Shown piece after piece: positions 49,595 through 63,768 of a stretch of DNA of 64,000 bases. The notes under the pieces are model-generated. The model was not told the DNA's origin. It was given only the letters and a program-made list of their open reading frames with translations, and ran no database searches. Source of the DNA: Nematostella vectensis. Lineage: Eukaryota; Cnidaria; Anthozoa; Actiniaria; Edwardsiidae. The position numbers and the translations under genes are program-made. The first letter of the stretch is position 1, and each line of letters opens with the position of its first letter. The stretch spans positions 374,501 to 438,500 of the forward strand of contig NC_064035.1 in the NCBI RefSeq assembly GCF_932526225.1, given 5' to 3'.

Positions 49595-51769
49595 TTTTTT
49601 TCCGAGTATACTGTTTTATTTTTCCTAATGTTACTTTTTGGAATTTACATTCGGAAAAAAAAATTATCGATTGTAACCTTTTGGAGGTTACACTCGTAAA
49701 ACAAATTCCCGAATGTAACCCTGAAGCTTTTCCCGAATGTAACCTCCAGTGCGATGGTGACTTTGCTTGGGATAGTTTACGATACCAATAGTATTTAAAG
49801 TAATTTTCATTACAATTCCCTTCAGCAATGCCACGTTAGTCTTTCGTTGCGGGCACTTGACTACTAACGCAGCGACCCGGGTTCGATTCCCGCTGATAGC
49901 CTATTTTTTTTTCTTTATTTTTTTTTTAAATATCGATACTTAATTATACTGTTCTTGGTGTGTCATGACATAAAAAAAAGGTATAGGGACATTTTTATGT
50001 ACTCTCAGCATCTTTGATGTGCTCATGCTTTGTTCAGGATCCTGTACATATTTTATGCACACAAGAACTAACTAGATTCCTTGGATAACTTGATTAAGTA
50101 GATTCTAACATAGAGCATAGCGCTCGATAGATTGATATACCTTTTTTTCCGAGTATACTGTTTTATTTTTCCTAATGTTACTTTTTGGAATTTACATTCG
50201 GAAAAAAAAATATCGATTATAACATTTTGGAGGTTACACTCGTAAAACAAATTCCCGAATGTAACCCTGAAGCTTTTCCCGAATGTAACCTCCAGTCCGA
50301 TGGTGACTTTGCTTAGGATAGTTTACGATACCAATAGTATTAAAAGTGATTTTCATTACAATTCTCTTCAGCAATGCCACGTTAGTCTTTCGTTGCGTGC
50401 ACTTAACTACTAACGCAGCGACCCGGGTTCGATTCCCGCTGATAGCCTATTTTCTTTTTTTTTTTTTTAAATATCGATACTTAATTATACTGTTCTTGGT
50501 GTGTCATGACATAAAAAGAAGGTATAGGGACATTTTTATGTACTCTCAGCATCTTTGATGTGCTCATGCTTTGTTCAGGATCCTGTACATATTTTATGCA
50601 CACAAGAACTAACTAGATTCCTTGGATAACTTGATTAAGTAGATTCTAACATAGAGCATAGCGCTCGATAGATTGATATACCTTTTTTTCCGAGTATACT
50701 GTTTTATTTTTCCTAATGTTACTTTTTGGAATTTACATTCGGAAAAAAAATTATCGATTGTAACCTTTTGGAGGTTACACTCGTAAAACAAATTCCCGAA
50801 TGTAACCCTGAAGCTTTTCCCGAATGTAACCTCCAGTGCGATGGTGACTTTGCTTGGGATAGTTTACGATACCAATAGTATTTAAAGTAATTTTCATTAC
50901 AATTCCCTTCAGCAATGCCACGTTAGTCTTTCGTTGCGGGCACTTGACTACTAACGCAGCGACCCGGGTTCGATTCCCGCTGATAGCCTATTTTTTTTTC
51001 TTTATTTTTTTTTTAAATATCGATACTTAATTATACTGTTCTTGGTGTGTCATGACATAAAAAAAAGGTATAGGGACATTTTTATGTACTCTCAGCATCT
51101 TTGATGTGCTCATGCTTTGTTCAGGATCCTGTACATATTTTATGCACACAAGAACTAACTAGATTCCTTGGATAACTTGATTAAGTAGATTCTAACATAG
51201 AGCATAGCGCTCGATAGATTGATATACCTTTTTTTCCGAGTATACTGTTTTATTTTTCCTAATGTTACTTTTTGGAATTTACATTCGGAAAAAAAAATAT
51301 CGATTATAACATTTTGGAGGTTACACTCGTAAAACAAATTCCCGAATGTAACCCTGAAGCTTTTCCCGAATGTAACCTCCAGTCCGATGGTGACTTTGCT
51401 TAGGATAGTTTACGATACCAATAGTATTAAAAGTGATTTTCATTACAATTCTCTTCAGCAATGCCACGTTAGTCTTTCGTTGCGTGCACTTAACTACTAA
51501 CGCAGCGACCCGGGTTCGATTCCCGCTGATAGCCTATTTTCTTTTTTTTTTTTTTAAATATCGATACTTAATTATACTGTTCTTGGTGTGTCATGACATA
51601 AAAAGAAGGTATAGGGACATTTTTATGTACTCTCAGCATCTTTGATGTGCTCATGCTTTGTTCAGGATCCTGTACATATTTTATGCACACAAGAACTAAC
51701 TAGATTCCTTGGATAACTTGATTAAGTAGATTCTAACATAGAGCATAGCGCTCGATAGATTGATATACC
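49595..51769. repeat. Dimer repeated twice (1,087 bp)
   Basis: Monomers 50142-50682 and 51229-51769 appear identical, sharing AAAAATATCG (a lost T), ATAACATTTTGG and a short T tract broken as TTTTC. The partner monomers 49595-50141 and 50683-51228 are also closely alike, both with GTATTTAAAG. Marks differ by exactly 1,087 (50035/51122 and 50576/51663). Confidence 0.85.
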
Positions 51770-53412
51770 TTTTTTTCCGAGTATACTGTTTTATTTTTCC
51801 TAATGTTACTTTTTGGAATTTACATTCGGAAAAAAAATTATCGATTGTAACCTTTTGGAGGTTACACTCGTAAAACAAATTCCCGAATGTAACCCTGAAG
51901 CTTTTCCCGAATGTATCCTCCAGTCCGATGGTGACTTTGCTTGGGATAGTTTACGATACCAATAGTATTAAAAGTAATTTTCATTACAATTCCATTCAGC
52001 AATGCCACGTTAGTCTTTCGTTGCGGGCACTTGACTACTAACGCAGCCACCCGGGTTCGATTCCCGCTGATAGCCTTTTTTTTTCTTTATTTTTTTTTTT
52101 AAATATCGATACTTAATTATACTGTTCTTGGTGTGTCATGATATAAAAAGAAGGTATAGGGACATTTTTATGTACTCTCAGCATCTTTGATGTGCTCATG
52201 CTTTGTTCAGGATCCTGTACATATTTTATGCACACAAGAACTAACTAGATTCCTTGGATAACTTGATTAAGTAGATTCTAACATAGAGCATAGCGCTCGA
52301 TAGATTGATATACCCTTTTTTCCGAGTATACTGTTTTATTTTTCCTAATGTTACTTTTTGGAATTTACATTCGGAAAAAAAAATTATCGATTATAACCTT
52401 TTGGAGGTTACACTCGTAAAACAAATTCCCGAATGTAACCCTGAAGCTTTTCCCGAATGTAACCTCCAGTGCGATGGTGACTTTGCTTGGGATAGTTTAC
52501 GATACCAATAGTATTAAAAGTAATTTTCATTACAATTCCCTTCAGCAATGCCACGTTAGTCTTTCGTTGCGGGCACTTGACTACTAACGCAGCGACCCGG
52601 GTTCGATTCCCGCTGATAGCCTATTTTTTTTCTTTATTTTTTTTTTTTTTTAAATATCGATACTTAATTATACTGTTCTTGGTGTGTCATGACATAAAAA
52701 AAAGGTATAGGGACATTTTTATGTACTCTCAGCATCTTTGATGTGCTCATGCTTTGTTCAGGATCCTGTACATATTTTATGCACACAAGAACTAACTAGA
52801 TTCCTTGGATAACTTGATTAAGTAGATTCTAACATAGAGCATAGCGCTCGATAGATTGATATACCTTTTTTTCCGAGTATACTGTTTTATTTTTCCTAAT
52901 GTTACTTTTTGGAATTTACCTTCGAAAAAAAAATTATCGATTATAACCTTTTGGAGGTTACACTCGTAAAACAAATTCCCGAATGTAACCCTGAAGCTTT
53001 TCCCGAATGTAACCTCCAGTCCGATGGTGACTTTGCTTAGGATAGTTTACGATACCAATAGTATTAAAAGTAATTTTCATTACAATTCCCTTCAGCAATG
53101 CTACGTTAGTCTTTCGTTGCGGGCACTTGACTACTAACGCAGCGACCCGGGTTCGATTCCCGCTGATAGCCTATTTTTGTTTTCTTCATTTTTTTTTTAA
53201 ATATCGATACTTAATTATACTGTTCTTGGTGTGTCATGACATAAAAATAAGGTATAGGGACATTTTTATGTACTCTCAGCATCTTTGATGTGCTCATGCT
53301 TTGTTCAGGATCCTGTACATATTCTATGCACACAAGAACTAACTAGATTCCTTGGATAACTTGATTAAGTAGATTCTAGCATAGAGCATAGCGCTCGATA
53401 GATTGATATACC

Positions 53413-55049
53413 TTTTTTTCCGAGTATACTGTTTTATTTTTCCTAATGTTACTTTTTGGAATTTACATTCGGAAAAAAAAAATATCGATTGTAACCTTTT
53501 GGAGGTTACACTCGTAAAACAAATTCCCGAATGTAACCCTGAAGCTTTTCCCGAATGTAACCTCCAGTGCGATGGTGACTTTGCTTGGGATAGTTTACGA
53601 TACCAATAGTATTAAAAGTAATTTTCATTACAATTCCCTTCAGCAATGCCACGTTAGTCTTTCGTTGCGGGCACTTGACTACTAACGCAGCGACCCGGGT
53701 TCGATTCCCGCTGATAGCCTATTTTTTTTTCTTTATTTTTTTTTTAAATATCGATACTTAATTATACTGTTCTTGGTGTGTCATGACATAAAAAAAAGGT
53801 ATATTGACATTTTTTATGTACTCTCAGCATCTTTGATGTGCTCATGCTTTGTTCAGGATCCTGTACATATTTTATGCACACAAGAACTAACTAGATTCCT
53901 TGGATAACTTGATTAAGTAGATTCTAACATAGAGCATAGCGCTCGATAGATTGATATACCTTTTTTTCCGAGTATACTGTTTTATTTTTCCTAATGTTAC
54001 TTTTTGGAATTTACATTCGGAAAAAAAATTATCGATTATAACCTTTTGGAGGTTACACTCGTAAAACAAATTCCCGAATGTAACACTGAAGCTTTTCCCG
54101 AATGTAACCTCCAGTCCGATGGTGACTTTGCTTAGGATAGTTTACGATACCAATAGTATTAAAAGTGATTTTCATTACAATTCTCTTCAGCAATGCCACG
54201 TTAGTCTTTCGTTGCGTGCACTTAACTACTAACGCAGCGACCCGGGTTCGATTCCCGCTGATAGCCTATTTTTTTATTTTTATTTTTTTAAATATCGATA
54301 CTTAATTATACTGTTCTTGGTGTGTCATGACATAAAAAAAAGGTATAGGGACATTTTTATGTACTCTCAGCATCTTTGATGTGCTCATGCTTTGTTCAGG
54401 ATCCTGTACATATTTTATGCACACAAGAACTAACTAGATTCCTTGGATAACTTGATTAAGTAGATTCTAACATAGAGCATAGCGCTCGATAGATTGATAT
54501 ACCTTTTTTTCCGAGTATACTGTTTTATTTTTCCTAATGTTACTTTTTGGAATTTACATTCGGAAAAAAAATTATCGATTATAACCTTTTGGAGGTTACA
54601 CTCGTAAAACAAATTCCCGAATGTAACCCTGAAGCTTTTCCCGAATGTAACCTCCAGTCCGATGGTGACTTTGCTTGGGATAGTTTACGATACCAATAGT
54701 ATTAAAAGTAATTTTCATTACAATTCCCTTCAGCAATGCCACGTTAGTCTTTCGTTGCGGGCACTTGACTACTAACGCAGCTACCCGGGTTCGATTCCCG
54801 CTGATAGCCTATTTTTTTTTCTTTTTCTTTTTTTTAAATATCGATACTTAATTATACTGTTCTTGGTGTGTCATGACATAAAAAGAAGGTATAGGGACAT
54901 TTTTATGTACTCTCAGCATCTTTGATGTGCTCATGCTTTGTTCAGGATCCTGTACATATTTTATGCACACAAGAAATAACTAGATTCCTTGGATAACTTG
55001 ATTAAGTAGATTCTAACATAGAGCATAGCGCTCGATAGATTGATATACC
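53413..55049. repeat. Trimer block, copy 2 of the 7,090-bp duplication
   Basis: Second copy of 46324-47959, 13 monomers downstream. Private changes include GGTATATTGAC near 53798, followed by an extra T in ATTTTTTATG, and AAGAAATAACTAG near 54971. Confidence 0.82.
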
Positions 55050-56910
55050 TTTTTTTCCGAGTATACTGTTTTATTTTTCCTAATGTTACTTTTTGGAATT
55101 TACATTCGGAAAAAAAAATTATCGATTGTAACCTTTTGGAGGTTACACTCGTAAAACAAATTCCCGAATGTAACCCTGAAGCTTTTCCCGAATGTAACCT
55201 CCAGTCCGATGGTGACTTTGCTTGGGATAGTTTACGATACCAATAGTATTAAAAGTAATTTTCATTACAATTCCCTTCAGCAATGCCACGTTAGTCTTAC
55301 GTTGCGGGCACTTGACTACTAACGCAGCGACCCGGGTTCGATTCCCGCTGATAGCCTTTTTTTTTTCTTTATTTTTTTTTTAAATATCGATACTTAATTA
55401 TACTGTTCTTGGTGTGTCATGACATAAAAAAAAGGTATAGGGACATTTTTATGTACTCTCAGCATCTTTGATGTGCTCATGCTTTGTTCAGGATCCTGTA
55501 CATATTTTATGCACACAAGAACTAACTAGATTCCTTGGATAACTTGATTAAGTAGATTCTAACATAGAGCATAGCGCTCGATAGATTGATATACCTTTTT
55601 TTCCGAGTATACTGTTTTATTTTTCCTAATGTTACTTTTTGGAATTTACATTCGGAAAAAAAATTATCGATTATAACCTTTTGGAGGTTACACTCGTAAA
55701 ACAAATTCCCGAATGTAACACTGAAGCTTTTCCCGAATGTAACCTCGAGTCCGATGGTGACTTTGCTTGGGATAGTTTACGATACCAATAGTATTAAAAG
55801 TAATTTTCATTACAATTCCCTTCAGCAATGCCACGTTAGTCTTTCGTTGCGGGCACTTGACTACTAACGCAGCGACCCGGGTTCGATTCCCGCTGATAGC
55901 CTTTTTTTTTTTCTTTATTTTTTTTATAAATATCGATACTTAATTATACTGTTCTTGGTGTGTCATGACATAAAAAGAAGGTATAGGGACATTTTTATGT
56001 ACTCTCAGCATCTTTGATGTGCTCATGCTTTGTTCAGGATCCTGTACATATTTTATGCACACAAGAACTAACTAGATTCCTTGGATAACTTAATTAAGTA
56101 GATTCTAACATAGAGCATAGCGCTCGATAGATTGATATACCTTTTTTTCCGAGTATACTGTTTTATTTTTCCTAATGTTACTTTTTGGAATTTACATTCG
56201 GAAAAAAAATTATCGATTGTAACCTTTTGGAGGTTACACTCGTAAAACAAATTCCCGAATGTAACCCTGAAGCTTTTCCCGAATGTAACCTCCAGTGCGA
56301 TGGTGACTTTGCTTGGGATAGTTTACGATACCAATAGTATTTAAAGTAATTTTCATTACAATTCCCTTCAGCAATGCCACGTTAGTCTTTCGTTGCGGGC
56401 ACTTGACTACTAACGCAGCGACCCGGGTTCGATTCCCGCTGATAGCCTATTTTTTTTTCTTTATTTTTTTTTTAAATATCGATACTTAATTATACTGTTC
56501 TTGGTGTGTCATGACATAAAAAAAAGGTATAGGGACATTTTTATGTACTCTCAGCATCTTTGATGTGCTCATGCTTTGTTCAGGATCCTGTACATATTTT
56601 ATGCACACAAGAACTAACTAGATTCCTTGGATAACTTGATTAAGTAGATTCTAACATAGAGCATAGCGCTCGATAGATTGATATACCTTTTTTTCCGAGT
56701 ATACTGTTTTATTTTTCCTAATGTTACTTTTTGGAATTTACATTCGGAAAAAAAATTATCGATTATAACCTTTTGGAGGTTACACTCGTAAAACAAATTC
56801 CCGAATGTAACCCTGAAGCTTTTCCCGAATGTAACCTCCAGTCCGATGGTGACTTTGCTTAGGATAGTTTACGATACCAATAGTATTAAAAGTGATTTTC
56901 ATTACAATTC

Positions 56911-56992
56911 TCTTCAGCAATGCCACGTTAGTCTTTCGTTGCGTGCACTTAACTACTAACGCAGCGACCCGGGTTCGATTCTCGCTGATAGC
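56911..56992 (+). pseudogene. tRNA-like element with single B-box change
   Basis: In this monomer GATTCCCGC reads GATTCTCGC, altering the last base of the B box (near 56982) and one T-stem pair. It is a singleton in my reading. The rest of the element belongs to the D-arm variant class. Confidence 0.7.
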
Positions 56993-59410
56993 CTATTTTT
57001 TTTTTTTTTTTTAAATATCGATACTTAATTATACTGTTCTTGGTGTGTCATGACATTAAAAGAAGGTATAGGGACATTTTTATGTACTTTCAGCATCTTT
57101 GATGTGCTCATGCTTTGTTCAGGATCCTGTACATATTTTATGCACACAAGAACTAACTAGATTCCTTGGATAACTTGATTAAGTAGATTCTAACATAGAG
57201 CATAGCGCTCGATAGATTGATATACCTTTTTTTCCGAGTATACTGTTTTATTTTTCCTAATGTTACTTTTTGGAATTTACCTTTGGAAAAAAAATTATCG
57301 ATTATAACCTTTTGGAGGTTACACTCGTAAAACAAATTCCCGAATGTAACCCTGAAGCTTTTCCCGAATGTAACCTCCAGTCCGATGGTGACTTTGCTTA
57401 GGATAGTTTACGATACCAATAGTATTAAAAGTAATTTTCATTACAATTCCCTTCAGCAATGCTACGTTAGTCTTTCGTTGCGGGCACTTGACTACTAACG
57501 CAGCTACCCGGGTTCGATTCCCGCTGATAGCCTTTTTTTTTTTCTTTTTTTTTTTTTTTTTAAATATCGATACTTAATTATACTGTTCTTGGTGTGTCAT
57601 GACATAAAAAAAAGGTATAGGGACATTTTTATGTACTCTCAGCATCTTTGATGTGCTCATGCTTTGTTCAGGATTCTGTACATATTTTATGCACACAAGA
57701 ACTAACTAGATTCCTTGGATAACTTGATTAAGTAGATTCTAACATAGAGCATAGCGCTCGATAGATTGATATACCTTTTTTTCCGAGTATACTGTTTTAT
57801 TTTTCCTAATGTTACTTTTTGGAATTTACATTCGGAAAAAAAAATTATCGATTGTAACCTTTTGGAGGTTACACTCGTAAAACAAATTCCCGAATGTAAC
57901 CCTGAAGCTTTTCCCGAATGTAACCTCAAGTCCGATGGTGACTTTGCTTGGGATAGTTTACGATACCAATAGTATTTAAAGTAATTTTCATTACAATTCC
58001 CTTCAACAATGCCACGTTAGTCTTTCGTTGCGGGCACTTGACTACTAACGCAGCGACCCGGGTTCGATTCCCGCTGATAGCCTATTTTTTTTTCTTTATT
58101 TTTTTTTAAATATCGATACTTAATTATACTGTTCTTGGTGTGTCATGACATAAAAAGAAGGTATAGGGACATTTTTATGTACTCTCAGCATCTTTGATGT
58201 GCTCATGCTTTGTTCAGGATCCTGTACATATTTTATGCACACAAGAACTAACTAGATTCCTTGGATAACTTGATTAAGTAGATTCTAACATAGAGCATAG
58301 CGCTCGATAGATTGATATACCTTTTTTTCCGAGTATACTGTTTTATTTTTCCTAATGTTACTTTTTGGAATTTACATTCGGAAAAAAAATTATCGATTAT
58401 AACCTTTTGGAGGTTACACTCGTAAAACAAATTCCCGAATGTAACCCTGAAGCTTTTCCCGAATGTAACCTCCAGTCCGATGGTGACTTTGCTTAGGATA
58501 GTTTACGATACCAATAGTATTAAAAGTGATTTTCATTACAATTCTCTTCAGCAATGCCACGTTAGTCTTTCGTTGCGTGCACTTAACTACTAACGCAGCG
58601 ACCCGGGTTCGATTCCCGCTGATAGCCTATTTTTTTTTTTTTTTTTTAAATATCGATACTTAATTATACTGTTCTTGGTGTGTCATGACATAAAAAGAAG
58701 GTATAGGGACATTTTTATGTACTCTCAGCATCTTTGATGTGCTCATGCTTTGTTCAGGATCCTGTACATATTTTATGCACACAAGAACTAACTAGATTCC
58801 TTGGATAACTTGATTAAGTAGATTCTAACATAGAGCATAGCGCTCGATAGATTGATATACCTTTTTTTCCGAGTATACTGTTTTATTTTTCCTAATGTTA
58901 CTTTTTGGAATTTACATTCGGAAAAAAAATTATCGATTGTAACCTTTTGGAGGTTACACTCGTAAAACAAATTCCCGAATGTAACCCTGAAGCTTTTCCC
59001 GAATGTATCCTCCAGTCCGATGGTGACTTTGCTTGGGATAGTTTACGATACCAATAGTATTAAAAGTAATTTTCATTACAATTCCATTCAGAAATGCCAC
59101 GTTAGTCTTTCGTTGCGGGCACTTGACTACTAACGCAGCGACCCGGGTTCGATTCCCGCTGATAGCCTATTTTTTTTCTTTATTTTATTTTTTTTTAAAT
59201 ATCGATACTTAATTATACTGTTCTTGGTGTGTCATGACATAAAAAAAAGGTATAGGGACATTTTTATGTACTCTCAGCATCTTTGATGTGCTCATGCTTT
59301 GTTCAGGATCCTGTACATATTTTATGCACACAAGAACTAACTAGATTCCTTGGATAACTTGATTAAGTAGATTCTAACATAGAGCATAGCGCTCGATAGA
59401 TTGATATACC

Positions 59411-61598
59411 TTTTTTTCCGAGTATACTGTTTTATTTTTCCTAATGTTACTTTTTGGAATTTACCTTTGGAAAAAAAATTATCGATTATAACCTTTTGGA
59501 GGTTACACTCGTAAAACAAATTCCCGAATGTAACCCTGAAGCTTTTCCCGAATGTAACCTCCAGTCCGATGGTGACTTTGCTTAGGATAGTTTACGATAC
59601 CAATAGTATTAAAAGTAATTTTCATTACAATTCCCTTCAGCAATGCTACGTTAGTCTTTCGTTGCGGGCACTTGACTACTAACGCAGCGACCCGGGTTCG
59701 ATTCCCGCTGATAGCCTATTTTTGTTTTCTTCATTTTTTTTTTAAATATCGATACTTAATTATACTGTTCTTGGTGTGTCATGACATAAAAATAAGGTAT
59801 AGGGACATTTTTATGTACTCTCAGCATCTTTGATGTGCTCATGCTTTGTTCAGGATCCTGTACATATTCTATGCACACAAGAACTAACTAGATTCCTTGG
59901 ATAACTTGATTAAGTAGATTCTAACATAGAGCATAGCGCTCGATAGATTGATATACCTTTTTTTCCGAGTATACTGTTTTATTTTTCCTAATGTTACTTT
60001 TTGGAATTTACATTCGGAAAAAAAAATTATCGATTGTAACCTTTTGGAGGTTACACTCGTAAAACAAATTCCCGAATGTAACCCTGAAGCTTTTCCCGAA
60101 TGTAACCTCCAGTGCGATGGTGACTTTGCTTGGGATAGTTTACGATACCAATAGTATTAAAAGTAATTTTCATTACAATTCCCTTCAGCAATGCCACGTT
60201 AGTCTTTCGTTGCGGGCACTTGACTACTAACGCAGCGACCCGGGTTCGATTCCCGCTGATAGCCTATTTTTTTTTCTTTATTTTTTTTTTAAATATCGAT
60301 ACTTAATTATACTGTTCTTGGTGTGTCATGACATAAAAAAAAGGTATATTGACATTTTTATGTACTCTCAGCATCTTTGATGTGCTCATGCTTTGTTCAG
60401 GATCCTGTACATATTTTATGCACACAAGAACTAACTAGATTCCTTGGATAACTTGATTAAGTAGATTCTAACATAGAGCATAGCGCTCGATAGATTGATA
60501 TACCTTTTTTTCCGAGTATACTGTTTTATTTTTCCTAATGTTACTTTTTGGAATTTACCTTTGGAAAAAAAATTATCGATTATAACCTTTTGGAGGTTAC
60601 ACTCGTAAAACAAATTCCCGAATGTAACCCTGAAGCTTTTCCCGAATGTAACCTCCAGTCCGATGGTGACTTTGCTTAGGATAGTTTACGATACCAATAG
60701 TATTAAAAGTAATTTTCATTACAATTCCCTTCAGCAATGCTACGTTAGTCTTTCGTTGCGGGCACTTGACTACTAACGCAGCGACCCGGGTTCGATTCCC
60801 GCTGATAGCCTATTTTTGTTTTCTTCATTTTTTTTTTAAATATCGATACTTAATTATACTGTTCTTGGTGTGTCATGACATAAAAATAAGGTATAGGGAC
60901 ATTTTTATGTACTCTCAGCATCTTTGATGTGCTCATGCTTTGTTAAGGATCCTGTACATATTCTATGCACACAAGAACTAACTAGATTCCTTGGATAACT
61001 TGATTAAGTAGATTCTAACATAGAGCATAGCGCTCGATAGATTGATATACCTTTTTTTCCGAGTATACTGTTTTATTTTTCCTAATGTTACTTTTTGGAA
61101 TTTACATTCGGAAAAAAAAATTATCGATTGTAACCTTTTGGAGGTTACACTCGTAAAACAAATTCCCGAATGTAACCCTGAAGCTTTTCCCGAATGTAAC
61201 CTCCAGTGCGATGGTGACTTTGCTTGGGATAGTTTACGATACCAATAGTATTAAAAGTAATTTTCATTACAATTCCCTTCAGCAATGCCACGTTAGTCTT
61301 TCGTTGCGGGCACTTGACTACTAACGCAGCGACCCGGGTTCGATTCCCGCTGATAGCCTATTTTTTTTTCTTTATTTTTTTTTTAAATATCGATACTTAA
61401 TTATACTGTTCTTGGTGTGTCATGACATAAAAAAAAGGTATATTGACATTTTTATGTACTCTCAGCATCTTTGATGTGCTCATGCTTTGTTCAGGATCCT
61501 GTACATATTTTATGCACACAAGAACTAACTAGATTCCTTGGATAACTTGATTAAGTAGATTCTAACATAAAGCATAGCGCTCGATAGATTGATATACC
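59411..61598. repeat. Dimer repeated twice (1,094 bp)
   Basis: Units 59411-60504 and 60505-61598 share TTTACCTTTGG in the first monomer and GGTATATTGAC in the second (near 60345 and 61438). A more diverged relative is at 52866-53960 (TTTACCTTCG and GGTATATTGAC). TTTACCTTTGG also marks single monomers near 57276 and 63271. Confidence 0.83.
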
Positions 61599-62127
61599 TT
61601 TTTTTCCGAGTATACTGTTTTATTTTTCCTAATGTTACTTTTTGGAATTTACATTCGGAAAAAAAATTATCGATTATAACCTTTTGGAGGTTACACTCGT
61701 AAAACAAATTCCCGAATGTAACCCTGAAGCTTTTCCCGAATGTAACCTCCAGTCCGATGGTGACTTTGCTTAGGATAGTTTACGATACCAATAGTATTAA
61801 AAGTGATTTTCATTACAATTCTCTTCAGCAATGCCACGTTAGTCTTTCGTTGCGTGCACTTAACTACTAACGCAGCGACCCGGGTTCGATTCCCGCTGAT
61901 AGGCTATTTTTTTCTATATCGATACTTAATTATACTGTTCTTGGTGTGTCATGAGATAAAAAGAAGGTATAGGGACATTTTTATGTACTCTCAGCATCTT
62001 TGATGTGCTCATGCTTTGTTCAGGATCCTGTACATATTTTATGCACACAAGAACTAACTAGATTCCTTGGATAACTTGATTAAGTAGATTCTAACATAGA
62101 GCATAGCGCTCGATAGATTGATATACC
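61599..62127. repeat. Short monomer (529-bp spacing) with lost T tract
   Basis: After the tRNA-like element the sequence reads GGCTATTTTTTTCTATATCGATAC, so only seven consecutive T remain and the usual second T run and TTTAAA are gone. AGCC has become AGGC, and TGTCATGACA has become TGTCATGAGA. The loss of about 15 bases accounts for the 529-bp mark spacing. Seven T should still suffice to stop Pol III. Confidence 0.88.
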
Positions 62128-63768
62128 TTTTTTTCCGAGTATACTGTTTTATTTTTCCTAATGTTACTTTTTGGAATTTACATTCGGAAAAAAAATTATC
62201 GATTATAACCTTTTGGAGGTTACACTCGTAAAACAAATTCCCGAATGTAACCCTGAAGCTTTTCCCGAATGTAACATCCAGTCCGATGGTGACTTTGCTT
62301 GGGATAGTTTACGATACCAATAGTATTAAAAGTAATTTTCATTACAATTCCCTTCAGCAATGCCACGTTAGTCTTTCGTTGCGGGCACTTGACTACTAAC
62401 GCAGCTACCCGGGTTCGATTCCCGCTGATAGCCTATTTTTTTTCTTTTTCTTTTTTTTAAATATCGATACTTAATTATACTGTTCTTGGTGTGTCATGAC
62501 ATAAAAAGAAGGTATAGGGACATTTTTATGTACTCTCAGCATCTTTGATGTGCTCATGCTTTGTTCAGGATCCTGTACATATTTTATGCACACAAGAACT
62601 AACTAGATTCCTTGGATAACTTGATTAAGTAGATTCTAACATAGAGCATAGCGCTCGATAGATTGATATACCTTTTTTTCCGAGTATACTGTTTTATTTT
62701 TCCTAATGTTACTTTTTGGAATTTACATTCGGAAAAAATATTATCGATTGTAACCTTTTGGAGGTTACACTCGTAAAACAAATTCCCGAATGTAACCCTG
62801 AAGCTTTTCCCGAATGTATCCTCCAGTCCGATGGTGACTTTGCTTGGGATAGTTTACGATACCAATAGTATTAAAAGTAATTTTCATTACAATTCCATTC
62901 AGCAATGCCACGTTAGTCTTTCGTTGCGGGCACTTGACTACTAACGCAGCGACCCGGGTTCGATTCCCGCTGATAGCCTATTTTTTTTCTTTATTTTTTT
63001 TTTTTTTAAATATCGATACTTAATTATACTGTTCTTGGTGTGTCATGACATAAAAAAAAGGTATAGGGACATTTTTATGTACTCTCAGCATCTTTGATGT
63101 GCTCATGCTTTGTTCAGGATCCTGTACATATTTTATGCACACAAGAACTAACTAGATTCCTTGGATAACTTGATTAAGTAGATTCTAACATAGAGCATAG
63201 CGCTCGATAGATTGATATACCTTTTTTTCCGAGTATACTGTTTTATTTTTCCTAATGTTACTTTTTGGAATTTACCTTTGGAAAAAAAATTATCGATTAT
63301 AACCTTTTGGAGGTTACACTCGTAAAACAAATTCCCGAATGTAACCCTGAAGCTTTTCCCGAATGTAACCTCCAGTCCGATGGTGACTTTGCTTAGGATA
63401 GTTTACGATACCAATAGTATTAAAAGTAATTTTCATTACAATTCCCTTCAGCAATGCTACGTTAGTCTTTCGTTGCGGGCACTTGACTACTAACGCAGCG
63501 ACCCGGGTTCGATTCCCGCTGATAGCCTATTTTTGTTTTCTTCATTTTTTTTTTAAATATCGATACTTAATTATACTGTTCTTGGTGTGTCATGACATAA
63601 AAATAAGGTATAGGGACATTTTTATGTACTCTCAGCATCTTTGATGTGCTCATGCTTTGTTCAGGATCCTGTACATATTTTATGCACACAAGAACTAACT
63701 AGATTCCTTGGATAACTTGATTAAGTAGATTCTAACATAGAGCATAGCGCTCGATAGATTGATATACC

